Shown in pieces: positions 6,391 to 9,996 of a stretch of DNA of 9,996 nt; positions within the stretch are counted from its first letter, which is position 1; every line of letters starts with the position of its first letter. Origin of the DNA: Dethiobacter sp. (GTDB lineage Bacteria > Bacillota > Dethiobacteria > DTU022). Location: the NCBI GenBank assembly GCA_018333405.1, contig JAGXSR010000124.1:1-9996 (forward strand). Direction: 5' to 3'. Position numbers and translations under genes: made by a program. The notes under the pieces were generated by a model. The model ran no database searches. It saw only the letters and a list, made by a program, of their open reading frames with translations, and had not been told where the DNA came from.

Positions 6391-7443
6391 ATGAATTATC
6401 AGTTTGCCGTATTTATCCATGCCGGCAGGCAAAGTGCTCTGCCGGCATGGATTTCCGATTGGTTTAGCCCCATTATTCCTCCCCACAAGGTATCCGCGGT
6501 ATACAGATTGTCTTCTCCGTACGGGCAAGCGGAGGGAGTTTTTTTATCGATCAGTCTTCCACCCGACCAGTCCAACTGCCTTCCTGCCCCACGCCTAGCC
6601 AAAAAAATATTCAGCGCGGGCAGGTTGGCTAAAAAAATGGGCGCCCGGATCATAGATCTAGGTGCCTTAAACGCAGCGGCAGGGCATATCGGAACAGCGC
6701 TGGCTCGCACATTGCAATTGCCGGTGACTAACGGTAAAAGCTTTATTGCGGCGGCAGCCCTGGAAGGAAGTAAAAAAGCTTTGAAATTGATGGGGGTCCC
6801 TCTTGAGGAGGCAGAGGTTTTGGTTCTTGGCGCGACCGGGTCAACTGGTTCTGCCTGTGCACAACTTTTAGCAAAGGATGGGGCAAACTACCTGACCCTG
6901 GTAGCCTCAGATCAAAATCAACTTGAGCTGTTGGCTGAGCGGATTTTTTATGATTACGGGGTAGCCTGTAAAATTGCCTCGAATGCGCAAAGATCATCAG
7001 GGCGGGCCGATCTGATTATCTCTGCCGGAAAGAAGCCTGAGCTGCTACCTCCTGTCGAGGATCTAAAAACAGGCGCGGTATTCTATGGTCTGTCCGAAAT
7101 ACCCATATCTTTTAATACAATCGGCCGCAGCGATATTTTAATAATTGATGGAAGCCTGATCAGGCTGCCGGGCGACATTTTATTCAACGGGAAGCTCGAT
7201 TTTCCGCCTCTGACTGCGCCGGCCTTCATGGTCGAGGCAATGATTCTGGCTTTGGAGGGGCGTTTTGAAAGTTTTACCTTAAGTGGGGATATACGTGTCA
7301 GCAAGGTGAGCGAAATCAGAAAGATGGCGGTAAAGCATGGCTTTGAGACAGCAGGGTTTTATTGCAGGGGACGCCTTATCACTGATATGGATATTGAGAA
7401 AATCAAAGGTTGTGTTTCAGGTAATGCCCGCAGCGGGAAATGA
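6391..7443 (+). CDS. Rossmann-fold dehydrogenase related to acyl-ACP reductase / predicted amino acid dehydrogenase family
   Basis: The product is 350 residues from the ATG at 6391, which follows GAGGAG at a good distance. Residues 80-135 carry KIFSAGRLAKKMGARIIDLGAL and LPVTNGKSF (110-118). A dinucleotide-binding loop GATGSTGS follows (G147, G150, G153), then a helix and strands of a Rossmann domain. The C-terminal FMVEAMILALEG (279-290) and VKHGFE complete the pattern. The order matches, from memory, cyanobacterial long-chain acyl-ACP reductase and the wider predicted-dehydrogenase family (COG5322 type). The catalytic cysteine of acyl-ACP reductase, just before the AEAM-like segment, is replaced here (PAF, Phe279 region), so a thioester reductase reaction is unlikely. 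NAD(P)-dependent redox chemistry is probable; the substrate is unknown. It is the last gene of the trio, 40 bases after the second; a TATAAT at 6354-6359 lacks a good -35. Confidence 0.7.
   Translation: MNYQFAVFIHAGRQSALPAWISDWFSPIIPPHKVSAVYRLSSPYGQAEGVFLSISLPPDQSNCLPAPRLAKKIFSAGRLAKKMGARIIDLGALNAAAGHIGTALARTLQLPVTNGKSFIAAAALEGSKKALKLMGVPLEEAEVLVLGATGSTGSACAQLLAKDGANYLTLVASDQNQLELLAERIFYDYGVACKIASNAQRSSGRADLIISAGKKPELLPPVEDLKTGAVFYGLSEIPISFNTIGRSDILIIDGSLIRLPGDILFNGKLDFPPLTAPAFMVEAMILALEGRFESFTLSGDIRVSKVSEIRKMAVKHGFETAGFYCRGRLITDMDIEKIKGCVSGNARSGK
6415..6452. repeat. 14-base perfect inverted repeat inside the start of the third trio gene
   Basis: The left arm ATCCATGCCGGCAG (6415-6428) and right arm CTGCCGGCATGGAT (6439-6452) are exact reverse complements around a 10-base loop. 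It spans about codons 9-21 of the coding sequence (from Ile9 to Ile21). As RNA it would be a very stable hairpin 24 bases after the start codon. It could slow translation, pause transcription, or be a protein-binding dyad. The structure is seen directly; its role is not. Confidence 0.75.
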
Positions 7444-7459
7444 AAATCCATATTTTAAC

Positions 7460-7488
7460 TTGACAACGGGATCGATCACCATTATAAT
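7460..7488 (+). promoter_or_regulatory. Perfect consensus sigma-A promoter for greA-lysS
   Basis: TTGACA (7460-7465) and TATAAT (7483-7488) are both exact consensus and are spaced by exactly 17 bases. Transcription would begin near 7495, about 195 bases before the greA ATG, leaving a long leader rich in dyads. It lies 16 bases after the stop of the upstream gene. Confidence 0.88.
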
Positions 7489-7548
7489 TTATTACAAAAT
7501 TTGATACGATTTGTTTATGTATCAGACTAATCCGGATTGATTTGTAAA

Positions 7549-7571
7549 AGTGTCAAGCAGGACTTGACACT
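7549..7571. promoter_or_regulatory. Perfect 9-base dyad in the greA leader, possible operator or attenuator
   Basis: AGTGTCAAG (7549-7557) and CTTGACACT (7563-7571) are exact inverted copies around a 5-base spacer (CAGGA). The right arm includes TTGACA (7564-7569), which with TATTAG (7588-7593) at 18 bases could be a second, weaker promoter. The dyad would then sit on its -35. Read as RNA it is a hairpin followed by CTATTTATG, too poor in T for a confident terminator. Two more dyads lie just upstream: TGATAC/GTATCA (7502-7507, 7519-7524) and the palindrome AATCCGGATT (7529-7538). Confidence 0.45.
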
Positions 7572-7688
7572 CTATTTATGATAGCGATATTAGTGGTAGG
7601 CAGTTTATTGCATACCAGGTCTGTTTTACTCATATCCAATATACTGTAACGTTTTTAAGAAATCATAACAGTGAGGGAGAGTCAGTAT

Positions 7689-8162
7689 ATGTCCGGTGAG
7701 GAAATAATCTTAACCAGGGATGGATTGGAAAAGATCGAAAAAGAGCTTCACTTTTTAAAGACAGTCAAGCGCAAAGAAATAGCCGCCCGCATCAAGCAGG
7801 CAATCTCTTATGGCGACATCACGGATAACTCGGAATATGAAGATGCGAAAAATGAGCAGGCATTTGTGGAAGGGCGCATCGCTACCCTGGAAAAGATGCT
7901 GCGGTATGCCCGTATTTTGGAGAAGACAGATAATGGGAATAGCTTTGTCACGCTTGGTTCGACTGTTTGTCTGAAAGATCTGGAACTAGACCAGGAATTT
8001 ACCTATACCGTTGTTGGCACAGCGGAAGCTAATCCATGCGCTAGCAAGATATCAAATGAATCCCCGGTGGGCAGGGCAATTCTGGGGCTTTCGGTCGGGG
8101 ATGAAGCTGAAGTAAAAGTTCCGGCAGGATCTCTGAAATATAGGATTATCGCCATAACTTAA
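7689..8162 (+). CDS. greA: Transcription elongation (transcript cleavage) factor GreA
   Basis: This 157-residue cytoplasmic protein would enter the RNA polymerase secondary channel and stimulate cleavage of backtracked RNA. The N-terminal coiled coil (about residues 8-75) has the family signature EIAARIKQAISYGDITDNSEYEDAKNEQAFVEGRI in pieces, with acidic tip residues D43 and D46; many relatives have Glu at the second place. The C-terminal FKBP-like domain (about 80-157) contains ESPVGRAILGLSVGDEAEV. The ATG at 7689 follows GAGGGAG (7673-7679) by nine bases and gives the standard length; the GTG at 7671 would bury that site. lysS follows after 25 bases, so the two form an operon. Confidence 0.97.
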   Translation: MSGEEIILTRDGLEKIEKELHFLKTVKRKEIAARIKQAISYGDITDNSEYEDAKNEQAFVEGRIATLEKMLRYARILEKTDNGNSFVTLGSTVCLKDLELDQEFTYTVVGTAEANPCASKISNESPVGRAILGLSVGDEAEVKVPAGSLKYRIIAIT

Positions 8163-8187
8163 ATAGGCCACCGGGGGTGTTAGTATT

Positions 8188-9663
8188 TTGGACCAGGGAA
8201 ATTTGCACGAATCGCTGCAAGTAAGACTGCAAAAACTGGAGCAGTTAAGAACTAAAGGGGTCGATCCCTATGCCCCCAAGATTAAGGCCGATTATTATTC
8301 AACGGATATTATTGAACAGTTTGAAAGACTGGAAGGCCGGCAGGTTTCTGTATGCGGACGGCTGGTCAGCATACGGGCTCATGGGAAAACTACATTTGCT
8401 CATCTGCAGGACTATAAAGGGCGTATACAAATCTATCTTCGCCTGGACCAGATAGGTGAAGAACTGTATACTATGTTTGACCTTTTTGATCTAGGGGACT
8501 TCATCAGCTGCCGGGGCATAGTTTTTCGTACTCAGAAGGGCGAAGTGACCATTAACGTTGACGATTACCGGTTCCTGGTTAAGTCGCTGCGCCCGTTGCC
8601 GGAAAAATGGCACGGACTCAAAGATGTAGACTTGCGCTACCGCCAGCGCTATCTGGATTTGATTGTTAATGAATCTGTTCGCAACACTTTTATTAACCGC
8701 AGCAAAATTATCCAGTGCATACGGGAGTATTTAAACAGTCATGGTTTTTTGGAAATGGAAACTCCGGTACTGCAGACCGTCGCCGGTGGAGCCTTGGCCC
8801 GCCCCTTCACCACCCATCATAATGCTTTAGACATGAGGCTTTATCTGCGTATTGCCACGGAACTTCATTTAAAGCGTCTGCTGGTGGGTGGATTGGACAA
8901 AGTTTATGAAATCGGGCGGATTTTTCGCAACGAGGGCATCTCTACAAAGCATAATCCTGAATTCACCTCTGTGGAGTTTTACCAAAACTACGCTGACTAT
9001 GAAGATATGATGGTTCTCACGGAAAATATGATTCATCAGGTTGCTCTGCAGGTTCTGGGAAGAAGCAAGATCGTTTACCAAGGCGAAACCATCGACCTCA
9101 CCCCTCCCTGGCCCCGGGAAACCATGGTGGATGTGGTTCGTAAATATGTCGGAGTGGATTTTGCCGGCATCTCTGACAGTGCGGCGGCCTATCGGGCGGC
9201 GAAAGACGCCGGTCTTGAATTGCCGGAAGGTCTTTCATGGGGTGAGATCCTGAACGAGTTTTTTGAGGTTTTTTGCGAGGAGCAGTTACGGCAACCCATC
9301 TTTGTCAAAGATTATCCGATCGAAGTTTCTCCTTTAGCCAAAAAAATTAAGAGCGACCCGCGCTTTACTTATCGCTTTGAAGCCTTTATCATCGGGTATG
9401 AGGTAGCCAACGCTTTTACGGAACTTAATGACCCTATCGACCAGCGGGAGCGATTTGAGCAGCAGATGGCCAAGCGCGAGGCCGGAAACGATGAAGCGCA
9501 TGTAATGGATGAAGACTTCGTCACCGCATTGGAGTACGGCATGCCGCCTGCCGGGGGGGAAGGCATAGGTATTGACAGGTTGGTCATGTTGCTTACTGAC
9601 AATGTTTCCATCCGTGACGTTATCCTTTTTCCGACGCTTAGACCACGGCAGATGGAAGATTAA
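8188..9663 (+). CDS. lysS: Lysyl-tRNA synthetase, class II
   Basis: This 491-residue cytoplasmic enzyme would charge tRNA(Lys) with lysine using ATP. An N-terminal OB-fold anticodon-binding domain (about residues 45-150) includes VSVCGRLVSIRAHGKTTFAHLQD. The class II catalytic core follows. Motif 1 lies around FLEMETPVLQTVAGGALARP. Motif 2 is RIFRNEGISTKHNPEFTSVE, with the ATP-contacting arginine at about 247. Motif 3 is GEGIGIDRLVMLL (458-470, Arg464). Length is normal for bacterial LysRS. The start is a TTG at 8188 supported by a GGGGGTG site (8173-8179) eight bases upstream. It is co-transcribed with greA and followed by a strong terminator. Confidence 0.97.
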   Translation: MDQGNLHESLQVRLQKLEQLRTKGVDPYAPKIKADYYSTDIIEQFERLEGRQVSVCGRLVSIRAHGKTTFAHLQDYKGRIQIYLRLDQIGEELYTMFDLFDLGDFISCRGIVFRTQKGEVTINVDDYRFLVKSLRPLPEKWHGLKDVDLRYRQRYLDLIVNESVRNTFINRSKIIQCIREYLNSHGFLEMETPVLQTVAGGALARPFTTHHNALDMRLYLRIATELHLKRLLVGGLDKVYEIGRIFRNEGISTKHNPEFTSVEFYQNYADYEDMMVLTENMIHQVALQVLGRSKIVYQGETIDLTPPWPRETMVDVVRKYVGVDFAGISDSAAAYRAAKDAGLELPEGLSWGEILNEFFEVFCEEQLRQPIFVKDYPIEVSPLAKKIKSDPRFTYRFEAFIIGYEVANAFTELNDPIDQRERFEQQMAKREAGNDEAHVMDEDFVTALEYGMPPAGGEGIGIDRLVMLLTDNVSIRDVILFPTLRPRQMED

Positions 9664-9683
9664 CCATAGATTAGTATGGATCG

Positions 9684-9715
9684 ATAAAAACCCGGAGAAT
9701 AATCCGGGTTTTTAT
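9684..9715 (+). terminator. Rho-independent terminator after lysS
   Basis: A 13-base-pair perfect stem (ATAAAAACCCGGA with TCCGGGTTTTTAT) closes on the loop GAATAA, with the GC core CCCGGA/TCCGGG and T-run on the 3' side. It starts 20 bases after the lysS stop. The A-run on the left makes it potentially active in both directions. Confidence 0.92.
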
Positions 9716-9747
9716 TTAAACCGAGGTTGCCGATTCAATATTTGGTG

Positions 9748-9753
9748 TATAAT
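9748..9753 (+). promoter_or_regulatory. Possible upstream promoter (-10 TATAAT) of the rRNA-type leader
   Basis: An exact TATAAT lies at 9748-9753, 32 bases beyond the lysS terminator. The best -35 is TTGCCG (9727-9732) at a short 15-base spacing, so strength is uncertain. It would be the distal member of a tandem pair, a common rRNA operon arrangement in Firmicutes. Confidence 0.35.
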
Positions 9754-9846
9754 ATAAAGGCGGAAGAAGGAGCGCCTGAGCAGAAATTCCTGTATTCGGC
9801 ATGCTTTTACAGATAATTATGGCTATGCAGTCCAAAAAAAATGTGT

Positions 9847-9875
9847 TTGACAAACCAGATAAACCGTGTTAACAT
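9847..9875 (+). promoter_or_regulatory. Main promoter of the probable rRNA operon
   Basis: TTGACA (9847-9852) and TAACAT (9870-9875) are spaced by 17 bases. A run of eight A (9834-9841) sits just upstream of the -35, as in UP-element-assisted rRNA promoters. Transcription would begin near 9882 and run into the boxA-bearing leader. Confidence 0.65.
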
Positions 9876-9917
9876 GTAAAAGTCGCGCTTAACCGGAGAA
9901 GATACAGGGAAGGCGCC

Positions 9918-9929
9918 GCTCTTTGAAAA
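9918..9929 (+). promoter_or_regulatory. boxA antitermination site in an rRNA leader
   Basis: GCTCTTTGAAAA, followed by CTGAACA, matches the boxA element found before 16S (and between 16S and 23S) genes of Firmicutes, where NusB and ribosomal protein S10 bind nascent RNA to prevent early termination. With the promoter at 9847-9875 and no rRNA upstream, a 16S gene is expected shortly beyond the right edge. No rRNA sequence itself is present in the window, which ends in eight T. Confidence 0.7.
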
Positions 9930-9996
9930 CTGAACAGGGTAAGGTAATAGTGGTAGGAATGTTTTGGTTTTGAATGGTCTTTGTTCGGTTTTTTTT

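Noticed and set aside
9801..9872. 23-codon frame between the tandem rRNA promoters
   Set aside because: No ribosome binding site near its ATG, and it overlaps the A-tract, the -35 and most of the promoter spacer.

Overview
The window looks like chromosome from an anaerobic, low-to-mid GC Firmicute of the class Clostridia, plausibly a Peptococcaceae/Pelotomaculum-like relative. The evidence is an oxygen-sensitive glycyl radical enzyme with its radical SAM activase, strong purine-rich ribosome binding sites, frequent GTG/TTG starts, sigma-A type TTGACA/TATAAT promoters, a Firmicutes-type greA-lysS pair, and an rRNA-type leader with a boxA of the form GCTCTTTGAAAA. All convincing genes are on the + strand. 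The genus is inferred, not shown.

Layout: (1) 1-327 holds the C-terminal piece of a polyprenyl diphosphate synthase, either cut by the window edge or a remnant. (2) 379-4062 is a glycyl radical unit. It has a good promoter, a 31-residue single-span peptide gene, a structured leader, the activase gene, and then, one base after the activase stop, a gene closely resembling trans-4-hydroxy-L-proline dehydratase (hypD). (3) 4180-4456 is a small Cro/CI-type regulator gene with its own promoter and a perfect dyad over the -10. (4) 4457-4897 is a gap with no convincing gene, ending in a promoter. (5) 4898-7443 is a three-gene operon of poorly understood function: an HTH protein with an unknown C-terminal domain, a protein of a family I recall being labelled 'quinate 5-dehydrogenase' on thin grounds, and a Rossmann dehydrogenase resembling cyanobacterial acyl-ACP reductase but lacking its cysteine. 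(6) 7460-9715 is greA-lysS behind a perfect consensus promoter and a long leader, closed by a strong terminator. (7) 9748-9996 carries tandem promoters and the leader of what is probably an rRNA operon starting just beyond the window.

How the genes work together: the activase would install the glycyl radical on the dehydratase, which would turn 4-hydroxyproline into 1-pyrroline-5-carboxylate for reduction to proline by a pyrroline-5-carboxylate reductase encoded elsewhere. The Cro/CI protein is a candidate local regulator. The 4898-7443 trio has its own promoter, tight spacing and a 23-base gene overlap, so its products probably act together; no substrate can be read from the sequence. GreA, LysRS and the rRNA leader are housekeeping information-processing functions.
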